This document shows, one piece after another, positions 18,351 through 29,058 of a stretch of 64,000 nucleotides of DNA. The notes below the pieces were generated by a model, which was not told where the DNA came from, did no database searches, and saw only the letters and a list, made by a program, of their open reading frames with translations. A program made the translations under genes and the position numbers. The DNA is from Prinia subflava (lineage: Eukaryota > Chordata > Aves > Passeriformes > Cisticolidae). The DNA lies in the NCBI RefSeq assembly GCF_021018805.1, contig NC_086258.1, positions 12,173,100 to 12,237,099 on the forward strand, given 5' to 3'. Numbering within the stretch: the first letter of the stretch is position 1; each line of letters begins with the position of its first letter.

Positions 18351-21300
18351 GTGAGCGGGGGGACACCGGGCCGGGCCGGCGAGCGGGGGGACACCGGGCC
18401 GGGCCGGCGAGCGGGGGGACACCGGGCCGGGCCGGCGAGCGAGGGGATGGACCGGACCAGACCCGGCCCGGCCCGGCCCGGCCCGGCTCCGGGCTGCCCG
18501 CGGGCTTTGCCGGGCTCCGCGGGGATGGAGGAGCTGGGCTGGGGCTGAGCGGCCCCGGTGCTGTCGGTGACACAGCGGGGACTGACCGGGCGGGGGAGCG
18601 GCGCTGCTTGAGGGGGCGCTGGAACTGTCAGGGCTGAGTTGTGACCCCTGTCCGCCCCTGTCTGTCCCTCTGTCCTCCCCTCTGTCCGCCCCTCTGTCTG
18701 TCCCTCTCTCCCTGTCCCTCTCTCCCTGTCCCTCTCTCCCTGTCCCTCTCTCCCTGTCCCTCTCTCCCTGTCCCTCTCTCCCTCCCTCTCTCCGTCTCTC
18801 TGTCCGCCCCTCTGTCTGTCCCTATGTCCGTCTCTCTGTCCGTCTCTCTGTCTGTCCCTCTCTCCGTCCCTCTGTGCATCCCCTCCGTGCCCTCTCTCCG
18901 CAGCAACTGAAGCAGCAGCGGGACAAGCTCCGGCAGTACCAGAAGCGGCTGAGCCTGGGGCTGGAGCGGGAGCGGGCGCTGGCCCGGCAGCTGCTCCGGG
19001 ATGGCAAGAAAGAGTGAGGGGAAGGGATCACCGGGGCCGGGGGGTGGCACTGCCACCTCGGGGGTGTCACCGGCAAGGAAACACCGCGGGATGGCAGCAG
19101 TCAGAATCCCAGAGTGGCTTGGGCTGGGAGGGACCGTAAAGTTCATCCCATTCCACCCCTGCCCAGCCAGGGACACCTTCCACTGCCCCAGGCTGCTCCA
19201 AGCCCTGTCCAGCCTGGCCTTGGGCACTGCCAGGGATCCAGGGGCAGCCACAGCTGCTCTGGGCACCTGTGCCAGGGCCTCTCCCCCCTCACAGGGCAGG
19301 ATTTATCCCAGTATCCAATTTGCTCATCCTTGCTCCTCACAGGAGCAGCTCAGGGTTGCCAGTTCAGCTGCACACAAGTTGTCCCCTTTTAGCAAAGCAC
19401 AGAACAAGCGTGGCTTTGGGGGTTCCTCTAGGCTTCAGCTGCCTCATCCCTGCTGCGTTTCCCTCCCTCTGTGTCCCTCAGGAAGGCCATGCTCCTGCTG
19501 AAGAAGAAACGGTACCAGGAGCAGCTTCTGGACAAAACAGAGAACCAGATCAGCAACCTGGAGCGGATGGTGAGCCAGGCCTGGGGTGTTCTGGGGTGGG
19601 GCTCCCTTGGATCCCCTGGAATTCCATCCCAACTGGCAGGTCCTGGCAGGTTCAGCCCTGTGTCCAAGGGCAAATGTCTCCAAAATTGTTTGTGTGCCAC
19701 GATTTTGCCTAGAGACACAGAGTGGAGTGTTTGGAATCTGCAGGTTCCCTGTTAAATGTGTGCTTTGGAGATTGCTGAAACGTTACTCACAGGAGGAATG
19801 GCTGCACTGGGGCCTTCCTGGGCCTGCCTCAGGCCTGTTGTTCCAGAGCTGGATGTGTTTGGGTCTGGGGAGGTCTCAGCTGGGGCTGGCAGCTGGAAAA
19901 TCCGGTGAAATCACTTCAAGGGCTGTTGGACCTGCTGGTGCAGCCACCTGTGTGTGGCTGTTTCCTGCTGCTGGTGCCACTGACAAGACAGAAGGGGCTC
20001 CACTGATTCCTCCTTGCAGCTTCTCAGGTGTTCCTGGCAGCCTGTGTCTGCCTAATCATGGCAATCATGGAATTATTGGAGGTGGGAGGAGCTCTCGGAG
20101 CCCAGTCACTCCCCAGCACTGCCAGGGCCACCGCTGTCCCCAGCTGCCACATCCCCGTATCTGCTAAATCCCTTCAAGATTCACTGGGCAGCCTGTGCCA
20201 GTGCCTGGCCAAAGTGTGACAGGCTCTTCCCTTTCTCCTTCCTGCTCCAGGTCCAGGACATTGAATTCACCCAGATTGAAATGAAGGTGATCGAGGGCCT
20301 GAAAATAGGCAACGAGTGTCTGAACAAAATGCACCAGGTACTCGTGGTGGGGAGTTCAGAGGGGCCTGCCTGCAGCTGCCTCCCTGCAGGCCCCTCCCAC
20401 ACCCGGGTTTTGGCTCTGCCCTGCAGGTTATGTCCATAGAAGAAGTGGAAAGGATAATAGGAGAAACCCAGGATGCTGTGGAGTACCAGAGGGTGCGTAC
20501 ACGAGGGCTGGGAGCAGCCCTGCCCTGCACAGAGCAGGGATGGGCATTGTACCCAAGAGCCACAGGCTGGGGCTGTAACACTCTGCCCTCTCTCCCACAG
20601 CAAATAGACGAGCTCCTGGCTGGCAGCCTGACTGAGGAGGATGAAGATGCCATTCTAGAAGAATTAAATGCTATTACTCAGGTGAGGTTGACATTTTTGT
20701 CATTAAACCCCACATTTTTAGAAAGCTGTTTTTAATAGCAGTTAAAATACCTTTTTCCTGCTCTCAGAGCTCAGTCTGGGGGGAAATCTGGGACATTGCC
20801 CCCCCAGTCTTTGCCCACAGCCGTGGTGTGTGACACGTGTGACACGTTGTGTTTAATCCTTGCAGGAACAGTTGGAGCTTCCAGAGGTTCCTTCGGAGCC
20901 GCTCCCGGAGAAGATCCCAGGTATGTTCTCCTTGCACAGCCCTGGCTTCTCGTGCTCCTGTGCAGGGCTCTGAGCCCCTCTCCCAGTGTCAGTGTCCTGG
21001 GAAATGGGGAGGAGCAGCAGCTCCTGGCGTGGGGACAGGCCCAGCTCAGCCCTCTGAGGCTCCGCGCTCTGCTCCACCAGTGTCTGGTCACTGGGAGCAG
21101 ATGTGACATCTGCTGTCCTTGTCACATGCTGTACCTGCCCTGAGACACCTCATTCCATGGGGAGGCTCCGGAGGAATTCCTTCCTTGCCCGAGCCAGGCA
21201 AGGCTTCCTCCCACAGCCCCAGGCCAGTCCCACGGCACTGCAGGGACGGGTGTTTTGTTGATGTTGGATTCCCCCTGCACAGCACTGGATTTCCCTGAGG

Positions 21301-22150
21301 CTTGGGATGACTTGGAGCTCTTCCCACCTCCCTTCCCGGTGATTTGGAACCAGCTGGATGAGGATCACTGGAGTTCCACCATTCCAGGACTGTCAGAGCA
21401 TGAGCTCCACACAGCTGATGGTCCCTGAGTGTTCCTGAGCGATCTGAAGCCTCAGTGCACGGATTTGTGTGGGAATGAAGCTGGGAAGTGGGAGAGCTCA
21501 CTGAAAAGTGACCAAACAGGCCCTGGTGGCCCTGCCTGGCAAGGAAGGAGCCCAGTGAGGTTCGTCAGGTGTCTGTGCTGAGGAGCTGAAAAATCAGAGT
21601 GGTGAAGACTCTTCTGGGGCAGCAGAGCCCTGAGCTGTCACCCGTGGGAGCTGGAGCTCCCTGCTTGTGCAGAGAGGAGCTGGGAGAAGCCATTTCCCTG
21701 TGTGGAATCTGCCCAGGAGCAATCTGGGATGTGGGGCTGGTTTCCTTGGAGCTTGTTTACTCCTAAACAGGGCTCAGGTGTCAGCACTGAGGCCAACAAA
21801 ACACGGCCCAGGGGTGTCGGGTGCAAGGGCTGAGGGCAGAGCTGGCCCTGCTCCTGCCCTGGGCTGGTAGCTCTGCTGGGCTGGGCATTTCTGAAAGTCT
21901 GCAGTTCTTCAGTGCTGTGAAAAAGGGCCATTTCCACATGGGAATGTGGGGTTGTTTATAACCAATTTCTCTTGTTCAGGTGCTGTGCGACCATTTCCTG
22001 CCCTGCAGTGGACTCTGATCCCTGGATCCTCCTCAGGAGATGGCTGCAGGATATTTGCATTCCCTGATTCTGTAACAACTTTCTTTTCCTTCCACAGAAG
22101 TGTCACCCATCAAGAACAGGCCAAAGCCAGAGCTGGTGGCAGCATCTTAA
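18288..22150 (+). CDS. CHMP6: CHMP6 (VPS20), ESCRT-III subunit, complete
   Basis: CHMP6 links ESCRT-II (through VPS25) to ESCRT-III on endosomes and starts CHMP4 polymerisation during multivesicular body formation. Eight coding exons, 18288-18350, 18904-19013, 19482-19569, 20251-20337, 20427-20492, 20601-20681, 20866-20920 and 22098-22150, join in frame into 200 residues plus TAA; human CHMP6 has 201. The start codon has a strong context (gccATGG) and gives MGNLFGRK, with the N-terminal glycine that is myristoylated in the family. Residues about 10-145 form the basic helical Snf7 core. LELPEVPSEPLP at residues 168-179 is the type 2 MIT-interacting motif that binds VPS4. All splice sites are GT-AG. 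The body is strongly conserved; the C-terminal tail (VSPIKNRPKPELVAAS) is more divergent. The first donor lies inside a GC-rich tandem repeat, described separately. Confidence 0.97.
18353..18460. repeat. 28-bp GC-rich tandem repeat beginning at the CHMP6 exon 1 donor
   Basis: Copies start at 18353, 18381 and 18409, with a diverged one at 18437. The unit is gagcggggggacaccgggcc plus gggccggc. In the first copy the two bases before it are GT (the splice donor). In the later copies they are GC, so the donor is not duplicated as GT. Confidence 0.92.
18640..18903. repeat. Pyrimidine tract with 14-bp tandem units (tgtccctctctccc)
   Basis: About 260 nt of nearly uninterrupted C/T on the + strand, with at least five regular 14-bp units at 18710-18785 and looser copies around them. 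It runs straight into the CHMP6 exon 2 acceptor. Confidence 0.93.
18904..19013 (+). CDS. CHMP6: CHMP6 exon 2
   Basis: The acceptor ccctctctccgcag closes a pyrimidine run of about 260 nt. The exon encodes QLKQQRDKLRQYQKRLSLGL and ERERALARQLLRDGKK, part of the first long helix of the ESCRT-III core. It ends with two bases (GA) before gtgagg. Confidence 0.96.
19014..19481 (+). other. CHMP6 intron 2
   Basis: A 468-nt intron, half of it an antisense CR1 fragment (19095-19325). Nothing else was recognised. Confidence 0.8.
19095..19325 (-). mobile_element. CR1 LINE 3' fragment (antisense)
   Basis: The reverse complement carries the shared blocks; on the + strand they read ccaggctgctccaagccctg and ggggcagccacagctgctct. 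It begins near agaatcccagagtggcttgg. Confidence 0.82.
19482..19569 (+). CDS. CHMP6: CHMP6 exon 3
   Basis: The acceptor is gtgtccctcag and the donor gtgagc at 19570. The exon encodes EKAMLLLKKKRYQEQLLDKT and ENQISNLERM in the second core helix. The human sequence reads ENQISSLEAM at the end, so R replaces A. Confidence 0.96.
19570..20250 (+). other. CHMP6 intron 3
   Basis: Single-copy intron of 681 nt; no repeats or other elements seen. Confidence 0.75.
20251..20337 (+). CDS. CHMP6: CHMP6 exon 4
   Basis: The acceptor is ccttcctgctccag and the donor gtactc at 20338. The exon encodes VQDIEFTQIEMKVIEGLKIG and NECLNKMHQ. It is in frame at both ends. The intron that follows is only 89 nt. Confidence 0.96.
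20427..20492 (+). CDS. CHMP6: CHMP6 exon 5
   Basis: The acceptor is gctctgccctgcag and the donor gtgcgt at 20493. The exon encodes VMSIEEVERIIGETQDAVEY and QR. Both ends are phase 0. A 108-nt intron follows. Confidence 0.96.
20601..20681 (+). CDS. CHMP6: CHMP6 exon 6
   Basis: The acceptor is cctctctcccacag and the donor gtgagg at 20682. The exon encodes QIDELLAGSLTEEDEDAILE and ELNAITQ, the acidic helix that folds back on the core in the closed form of ESCRT-III proteins. Confidence 0.96.
20866..20920 (+). CDS. CHMP6: CHMP6 exon 7 (MIM2 motif)
   Basis: The acceptor is gtttaatccttgcag and the donor gtatgt at 20921. The exon encodes EQLELPEVPSEPLPEKIP, the proline-rich type 2 MIT-interacting motif that recruits VPS4. 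It ends with one base of the next codon. Confidence 0.96.
20921..22097 (+). other. CHMP6 intron 7
   Basis: Single-copy intron of 1.18 kb before the terminal exon; nothing recognisable inside it. Confidence 0.75.
22098..22150 (+). CDS. CHMP6: CHMP6 terminal coding exon
   Basis: The acceptor is cttttccttccacag. The exon encodes EVSPIKNRPKPELVAAS, then TAA at 22148-22150. The human tail ends in ELVAAS as well, which fixes the frame. Confidence 0.95.
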
Positions 22151-22391
22151 CTCCCAGTGCTGGGGATTCCCCCACGAAACTTTCACCCTGGACAGTTTGC
22201 CCTCCTGGCGTGTGCTGGGAACAGGCAATGCCTTGGCAGCATCCCAGCTGTGCTGGGTGGATTGTGGAGCAGGATTCCCTGCACAGGGTGGGGAACCTCA
22301 GCTGATTATCGCTCTTGTATCAAGATTATTTTCTAGTGCTTTCTTTTTTTGTAACTTAAATTCCAAACTCACTCAGCTGCGCTGTCTCGGG

Positions 22392-22397
22392 ATTAAA
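22392..22397 (+). terminator. Proximal CHMP6 poly(A) signal ATTAAA
   Basis: This common variant hexamer lies 242 nt after the CHMP6 stop, in an AT-rich stretch (gggattaaacagc). A T-rich segment follows at 22420-22435. Confidence 0.5.
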
Positions 22398-24272
22398 CAG
22401 CAACTCTAAATCATCCAAAGCCAAATTTTTCTCTGTAGGTTTGATTCTGGTGGTCAGCCTGCCTTTGCCGTGGCCACATCCCAGGAAATGCCAGGCTCAG
22501 AGTGCCGGGGCTGTGCTGGGCTGCCCTGGTGTCCGTGTCCCTCTGTCCCTTCTCTCTGCTGTTCCATCTGTGCAGGGGCCGCCGTGTCCCTGTCCTGCTG
22601 CACGCTGGGCAGGGCAGGAGCGCTGAGCTCTGGGCTGGGCTCGGCCCTGGCCTGTGCAGAACCAGCCCCAGGGCTTTGGTTTGGGCCAGGCTCAGCCCGG
22701 GGGCTCGGCCCTGCTCCTGCAGCGGCTCTGAGTCGGCCCCAGCCCCGGAGCCCTGCGGGGCTGAGCAGCCCCGGGCTGGCAGAAATCACCTGCAGTGCCA
22801 GCAAGGAGCTCCTGCCCCTGGTGGGAGCCAGGATTCCTCCCTCACGGGCTCTGCTCCAGCGTCAGAGATCACCTTTGGCAGGATGGACTGATGGATCACA
22901 CGGACTCTGCTCCAGCTGCTCCTGCCGGACGTTTCCTCGGGGATTCGGACACTGCACCGGACACGGGGCCTGAAGCTCCAGGAATCACCACTCCAAAGTG
23001 CTCTGAGGGACCCCCATCCCCTCTGAGGACTCACTCGGATGCTGAAGGGTCTGGAACGCTGCCTGGGCAGCCAGGGCCTGGCAGATTCAGCTGCTCTTGG
23101 ACCGAGCTCACCTGCCAGCTTGCAGATGCTCTTCAGGACACTGCAGATCTTTATTTATACGTTCTTGAAGCCACAACCCTTATCTGCATTTCTGTGACAG
23201 CGGAAGGAGCAGAGGGACCTTGGAGACTTTGTGGGGCTGTCGTTGGGGTTGTGGGATCTGGTGCTAGACAAAAAGTGATCCCAGGGACTGGGATGCTCCC
23301 CAGTGGTGCTGGGCCAGCCGCAGCTCTGGGTGGAGTCGTGCTCTGTGTCCTCTCTGTTGTGTTCCAAAGACTGGCCAGGGCAGCCTGGTCCTCCTCGTGT
23401 GTCCCCAAGGCAGGGAGTGCCTTGGAGTCGCCCCATTTCCCCTCCCACTCCTATGGAATGTTCCATACCAAGCCCGCAGTCCCTGGCCCTGTGTTTGGCA
23501 CCAGCACAGTGCTGGCAGTGCAGCTGCTGCCTCTGGAGCTGCCTGGGACATTGGTGACCCCAGGGCCGTGTCTCTGCTCACCCCAGCTGCTGTTGGGACA
23601 GCCGGGTCCTGCTCCCAGCCCTCCCAGGGACAGGATTCTCCTCTGCTCCCAGTGGTTTATTCTCTGCTCAGTCCCGGCTGTGCTGCAACGCAGCCCATTC
23701 CCACCAGAGAGAGCCTTGGATTCACCGGAGCCGCGCTGGCAGGAGCAGTTCTGGGCAGGGTTTTCCTTGCTGCATTCGGTGCCAGGCGGATGCTGGGCTG
23801 TTTGACGTGCCCCTGATTCATCTGCGTGCACGAAACGAGCGCGGGCACTCCCAGGACGGTCTGGAAGGGATCTGGGAGCGCAGCCTCCACTGCTGGTACT
23901 TTGGGAAAACCCTGTTCCCTGGGATCGGCATCGCCCCGGGAGAGGGGTGAGGAGCTTGTGCTGCACTCCCTCTGCTCCTGTTCTCTTTCTGAGGGTCCTG
24001 GCAGCAGGAGAGCCGAGCCAGCCCCTCCCCAGGGACGCCGGGTCCTGGTGGCTGCGCTGCCGATGGGTGTGGAGAGGGAGCGGGGCCGGTGCTGCAGGGG
24101 TTAATGCAGCTCCTTCCATTGGTGGCCACAGAGCAGAGGCCATTCACTGATCCAGCAGGAAAGTTCGGAGCAGGCTGGCCGCAGCTTCCTCTGCTAATCC
24201 CTGCCCAACAGCTTGTGCGTCCTTGGGAGGAAGGGCCGGGAGCGGGCTGTGACCTCTGTGCTGTGCTGTGAC

Positions 24273-24278
24273 AATAAA
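24273..24278 (+). terminator. Distal CHMP6 poly(A) signal AATAAA
   Basis: A canonical hexamer in gacaataaactggc, 2.1 kb after the CHMP6 stop and with no other gene between. It is the best candidate for the distal end of the CHMP6 transcript. Confidence 0.5.
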
Positions 24279-25934
24279 CTGGCTCCAGTGGCTCCACCGA
24301 CTCCTCTGCCAGCCTCGTGTTTGCACAGGGAGTGTTTTGGATGAGGAGGAGTTGCCTTCCTCCTCCCTGCCCTCCCTGCTCCTGGGAGAGATGTGGGCAG
24401 GAAATTTCAGAGTGGCACACGCAGTCCTGCTTGGTCCTGTTTGCCTGGATGGCCCCAGGAGGGGACAGTGCTGGGACAGTCCTGGCACGGCCCTGAACCA
24501 GGTATGGCTGAGATTTTTGAGAGCCTCTGCCACTGCCCTCCTCTCCTTGGGTTTGCAGCGAGGCCAGATCAGGGGATTTGTAAGAATTGCTCTGGAATTG
24601 TCCAGCTGATCCGTGGTCTGTCCGTGCCCAGGCTCCTGAGGGGGACCACTCTGTCCTGTCTCATTTTGCCTCCCTCTGCAGGACTTTGTGCTTCCATCCC
24701 CACGGCGTTGTCCATCCTCCTGCCCCAGGCAGCACCAAGCCCCTGGGCGTGACTGTCCCCTGTGTGGAACGGGCACGGGGACAGGGGACACCCCACGCTC
24801 AGCCCCGCTGCAGGGTGAGGCCCCACCTGGGATGTTCCTGAGCCCCTGGCTGTGCCTAGACAGCAGCTGCTCCCTTGTTACTCTGGATTTGTGTCCCTCC
24901 TGCTGCTGGGAGCAGTGGGATGCCCCTGATCCCCCCTGCCTGCTCCAGCCAGACCCTCGGCAGCAGCTCAGCCCCCCGGCCGGTCCTGCCGGCCCTGGGA
25001 AAGCAGCTGTGCCGAGCTGGGAGTGTTCCACCAGCACTCCCCGTGCCCCTCGCTGTGGCAGCGGGGTGGGAGCCAGCTCCCGCCGGGAGGGCTGCGCACG
25101 GAGCTCTTCCAGCTGTGTTTGAGTTGGCCAGATGTTGAGTGAGAGGAGTGTGGAGGCAGCGCCGCTCGTTGTTAATTAAACCCTGGAGAACAGGAACAAA
25201 CCTCAGCTCCTGCTGCCCCCGCAGAGCCTGGAGCCCTCCCCGGAGCCCCGGCCCTGGCACAGCCCTGGCCCCTCTCCTGAGGCACCGGAGAGGTTCTGGC
25301 CACCAGACAATGCCCACGGCAAAGCTGCAGGTACAGCACGTGTGACAGTGACAGGGGTTCAGCACTCCCAGGAGCAGCCACTCCTCTTGCATCCCTGTAC
25401 TGCCAGCACTCTGCTCAGAGCTGGACCCAGCTCCGTGGCCTTAACAAGGTTTGTGTGGCAATGAGGAACCCCAGCCCCACGCAGAGGAAGGAGGGAACGA
25501 GGAGCTCTGCTGGGAGACATTGCTGCCCATTCCCTACTCCCCCAAAGGGACAGTCCCTGTTCCATGGGGACACTGCCCCATCCCGTGGGATCTCGGAGCC
25601 TTCACCCAGCACCCCTGGGAGCGAGGTGTGAGACTGGGGGAGCAGGGACTCCAGCCAGCGTTATGCAAGCAGCAGAGCCTTTAAACAGACTCATTCCCGG
25701 CTGTCCGGGAGGCTGCTGGGCCCTCCCCAGCCCTCACCCCCTCGAGTGCCCGCAGCTGACAGAAGCTGCTTTGGGGCAAAGGCCGGGAGCTGCCTCCCCT
25801 CCTCGGCAGCCTCTTCCCCGGCCTTGGAGGGAGTTGTGTAACGGGAGGCGGTGGCAGAGCCCTGGCAGTTTCTATGCCAACACAGCTGGATGGCAGCGCT
25901 GCCGGGAGGGGGCTGCCAGCCCACCCTCAGAGCA

Positions 25935-26031
25935 GCTGCACGGCCCCCAAACATCTGCACAGCCCCCAAACATCTGCACGGCCCCCAAACATCTGCACGG
26001 CCCCCAAACAGCTGCACCCCAACATGGCTGC
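25935..26031. repeat. 19-20-bp minisatellite (ctgcacggcccccaaacat), about five copies
   Basis: Copies start at 25935, 25955, 25974, 25993 and 26012. It is intergenic. Confidence 0.9.
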
Positions 26032-27534
26032 ACCCCCTGACACATTGTCATGCTCTGCTGCCTCCAATGTTTCCTGGAGCACCCATGGAAAAACAAAACA
26101 GAGCTGAGAACCTCGGAGGTGTGGGATCCGTGGGCCTCTCCTCTGGGTCCTGCTCCTTTTTGGCACGAGGGGCTTGGAGGCCCCAGGGGCTCTCCCTGCC
26201 CCCCTCAGCAGCCCACAGCTCCCACCCCAGGGGAATGAACTCAGTGTCCCTTGTCCCCCACCCTCCCTGGCAAACCCTGACTCAGGACCAGGCACAGTTT
26301 GGTGAGGATCTTTCATCTTCCTCCTGCTCATTATCCACACCCTGAGCTTGCCCTGCCCTGCCCTGTGTGGGGGTCCCAGGGTCTGGGTCCCTCCCACACT
26401 TGGGGGCACCCCTGGGGTGCTGCATTCTGCACCCAAACCCCGCAGTGCCAACGCCCCTGTCCCGACTGCCCGCTCGGACACACTGGGAACCAACCCCGGC
26501 TCCTTCCCTTTCCCTCTTTCGGTGCCCTGGTGTCACGCTGAGTCACCAGCAGAGCAACAGAAGAGGCTTTGGCAGGGAACAAGCCCAAGTTTTGATAGCT
26601 CGACTGTGGGAAAAAAAAAAAATCAGCGCAATTTCCTAATGAGAGCAGCGCTGGGAACAAAGCGGGTCTGTCGGAGCGCGGCGCGGCCGCGGCCGGGAAT
26701 GTGACCTTTGCTGGCTCCCGGTGCCAGACAGGAGCTGCCCGTGCACGGTGGTGCTTGGCAGGGCTGGAATGCCTCAGCAGGGCCTGCTCTGACGTAGGAG
26801 CCAGAATTCCTCCTCCTGGGGGACGCAGGACCCACGGCAGGTGGGTGGAAGGAGCACTGGGAGGTGGCATTTGTCCCTGTGTCACCACTTTGGCTGCCCC
26901 AAACAGCCCTGGCTGCCTTGCCCTGCCGTGGAATGCGGCTCCTCAAGTCGGGGTGTCCCCGAGGGCCAGCCCTGCCACGTGATGGGTGTCCCCAGCCTGT
27001 GTCCCCTGGCCCAGGCGGCACAGCAGAGCCATGCCAGGCTGCTCCGGGGCTGGGGCAGGCACAGCCCAGCGCTCCGTGATTAATTAGGCAGAGAGGAAAC
27101 GAGTGCAGGCCGGTCCCAGGGCTGTGCCGTGCTTGGAGCCGGAGCCAGTCCCCGTGGAAAGGCTGGAGATGCCTGCAGGGAGCTGGGTGGCCTTGGGGCT
27201 GCGACAGGAGCAGGGGGAATTTGGCACCGCGTCCTTCAGGCCCTGAATCCGGCGTTTTGGTGCTTCCCGGGAGCTGGGGTGGGCAGCCACAGCCGTCACC
27301 AGGGCCATGGGACAGGCAGACGTGCTCGAGGGGCTCTGGGGCTGTGACCAGCCCAGCGCCAGCCTGAGGGACAGAAGGGGGACAGAAGGGGGATGGCAGC
27401 GGGGCCTGGTCCTGTCCCTTGTGCCACCTCTCTGTGACCAGCAGCTCCTTCCCAGGCCGGGCTGGGCCAGGGGGGAGGCAGCCCCAGAGCCCCCAGCAGC
27501 ACCCCAGCTCTGCCCCGGACGCTTCCCCGAGCTC

Positions 27535-27660
27535 AGCAACGTGATGCAAAATCCCATCATGCCAATTATGCAAATCGCATAAACTATTCCTGTTATTCCG
27601 AAGGATCCCCAGAGAGCTCCTTAGCGCTGTAATTCAGCATTACTCACTCGTGAAACAGGC
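27535..27660. promoter_or_regulatory. Candidate regulatory island with octamer
   Basis: AT-rich DNA with gatgcaaaatccc at 27543 and aattATGCAAATcgcat (octamer 27568-27575), then ctgtaattcagcattactca. The octamer spelling equals that in the RPTOR island at 10243. Function is inferred. Confidence 0.35.
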
Positions 27661-28176
27661 ACTGGGGCAGGTGAGGAGGGCCAGCGGCTCGGGCTGTGCC
27701 CCAGCCTGGCACTGAGGAGGACCTGGCAGTTTTGGGGCTCCCCAGAACACAGAGCTCTGCTCCCCCAGCGGGGCATGGCAGAGGTTGGGTTTGCTGTGAA
27801 GCCCTCCCGAGCCTGCCCAGTCCCCAGGGATGGCAGCACGGATGTGTCCCACTGTCCCACGGCCGGTGCCAGCCCCGCTGCCCCTTCCCCTGGCCCAGCA
27901 GCCAGAGCCTCCCTGCACCCCTCATTCCCAGCCGTGCCTCCATCTTCCCAGGCCCCACCACAGCTCCGCATCCGCAGCGCTTTGTTCTCCCACCCACTCC
28001 TTGTTTCCTCCGTCATTCCGGCTCCTCCCTGTGCCTGCGCTCCCCGGGAGCCTCCCGGGAGGGCCGAGGCTGCTGCCGAGCCCCTGCCAGGGCAGGGGGA
28101 CACGCAGGGGACACGTGGGCAGGGCTGTCCCCCCGGCAGGGATGGGGGAGCTCCAGGAAGGTGGCTGGCACCGGGA

Positions 28177-28262
28177 GTGTCCCCAACACCGGCAGTGTCC
28201 CCAACACCGGCAGTGTCCCCAACACTGGCAGTGTCCCCAACACCGGCAGTGTCCCCGACACC
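28177..28262. repeat. 18-bp minisatellite (gtgtccccaacaccggca), five copies
   Basis: Copies start at 28177, 28195, 28213, 28231 and 28249. It is intergenic. Confidence 0.93.
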
Positions 28263-28854
28263 GGGCAGCCTGCCTGGCCGCCTGCGCCCCGTGGGATGCG
28301 GGATTGGGGAGGGGTCCTGGGGTCCCTCTGGGCGTTGCCATCAGTGCCCCCAGGGATGAGACCCAGTCCCAGGCTCTGCTGCCCTCACCATGGGCAGGGC
28401 CAGGAGTCCGAGGCAGAGAGTGACACGTGTGTCACACCTTGGAGCAGAACTGTCCCCAAATCCCTGGACACAGCACCTTGCACTGCTGGGAGTCTTGCCC
28501 AGAAGCTGCTTCCAGTGGGATTAGGGAAACCCTGGGATGATAGAGACCAGGTAATTTGCAGTGCCTGAGTTTCCCCCTTGGTGAGATCATCCCGCCCCAC
28601 TTTGTGAGTCCCACTGGCCCAAGGGTGAGGCGGGAGCTGGGAATTGCTGGCTCCAGCACTGCACCTCCCACCCTGCACAGTGAGGGCCTGCATTGTTCAT
28701 CCTTGGCTATCCTTGGCATCCAGGGTTTGCCGGTGATGCTCGGCGGGATTTAACTGCTGGGAGCTGCTGGCACAGGGGGAACATCTCCAGCCCAGGGACA
28801 GCTAAGTCCTGACCCTCTGATGATTCAGGGACCAGCTCCCAGCAGCACCAGCAG

Positions 28855-29058
28855 CGACAGAATCACGGGATGGGGCTGGGTTGGAAGGGACCTTAAAGCT
28901 CATGGGACATTCTGCCAGACCAGTCTGCTCCCAGCCCTGTCCAGCCTGGGCTGGAACACTTCCAGGGATCCAGGGGCAGCCACAGCTTCTCTGGGACATC
29001 CATGCCAGGCCTCCCCACCCTCACAGGGAGGAATTTATTCCCAGTATTTAACCTAAGT
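28855..29058 (-). mobile_element. CR1 LINE 3' fragment (antisense)
   Basis: On the + strand it reads agaatcacgggatggggctg, ggttggaagggaccttaaag and ggggcagccacagcttctct, the reverse complement of the CR1 tail. Confidence 0.85.

Larger units (their letters stand above)
18165..18560 (+). promoter_or_regulatory. CHMP6: CHMP6 CpG-island promoter and 5' UTR
   Basis: This is an abrupt rise to very high GC with dense CpG around the CHMP6 start codon, following an AT-rich repeat. GC boxes such as gggggcggg near 18248 precede the ATG by about 40 nt. No TATA box is apparent. This is the composition expected of a housekeeping CpG promoter; the exact transcription start cannot be fixed. Confidence 0.75.
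18351..18903 (+). other. CHMP6 intron 1
   Basis: A 553-nt intron made almost entirely of the 28-bp G/C-rich repeat at its left end and a long pyrimidine tract at its right end. Confidence 0.9.
22151..24295 (+). other. CHMP6: CHMP6 3' UTR (two possible ends)
   Basis: No coding continues after the stop. ATTAAA at 22392-22397 would give a 3' UTR of about 260 nt, and AATAAA at 24273-24278, preceded by ctgtgctgtgac, would give about 2.1 kb. The interval is GC-rich and single-copy with no recognised gene. Alternative polyadenylation is plausible but not shown by sequence alone. Confidence 0.5.
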
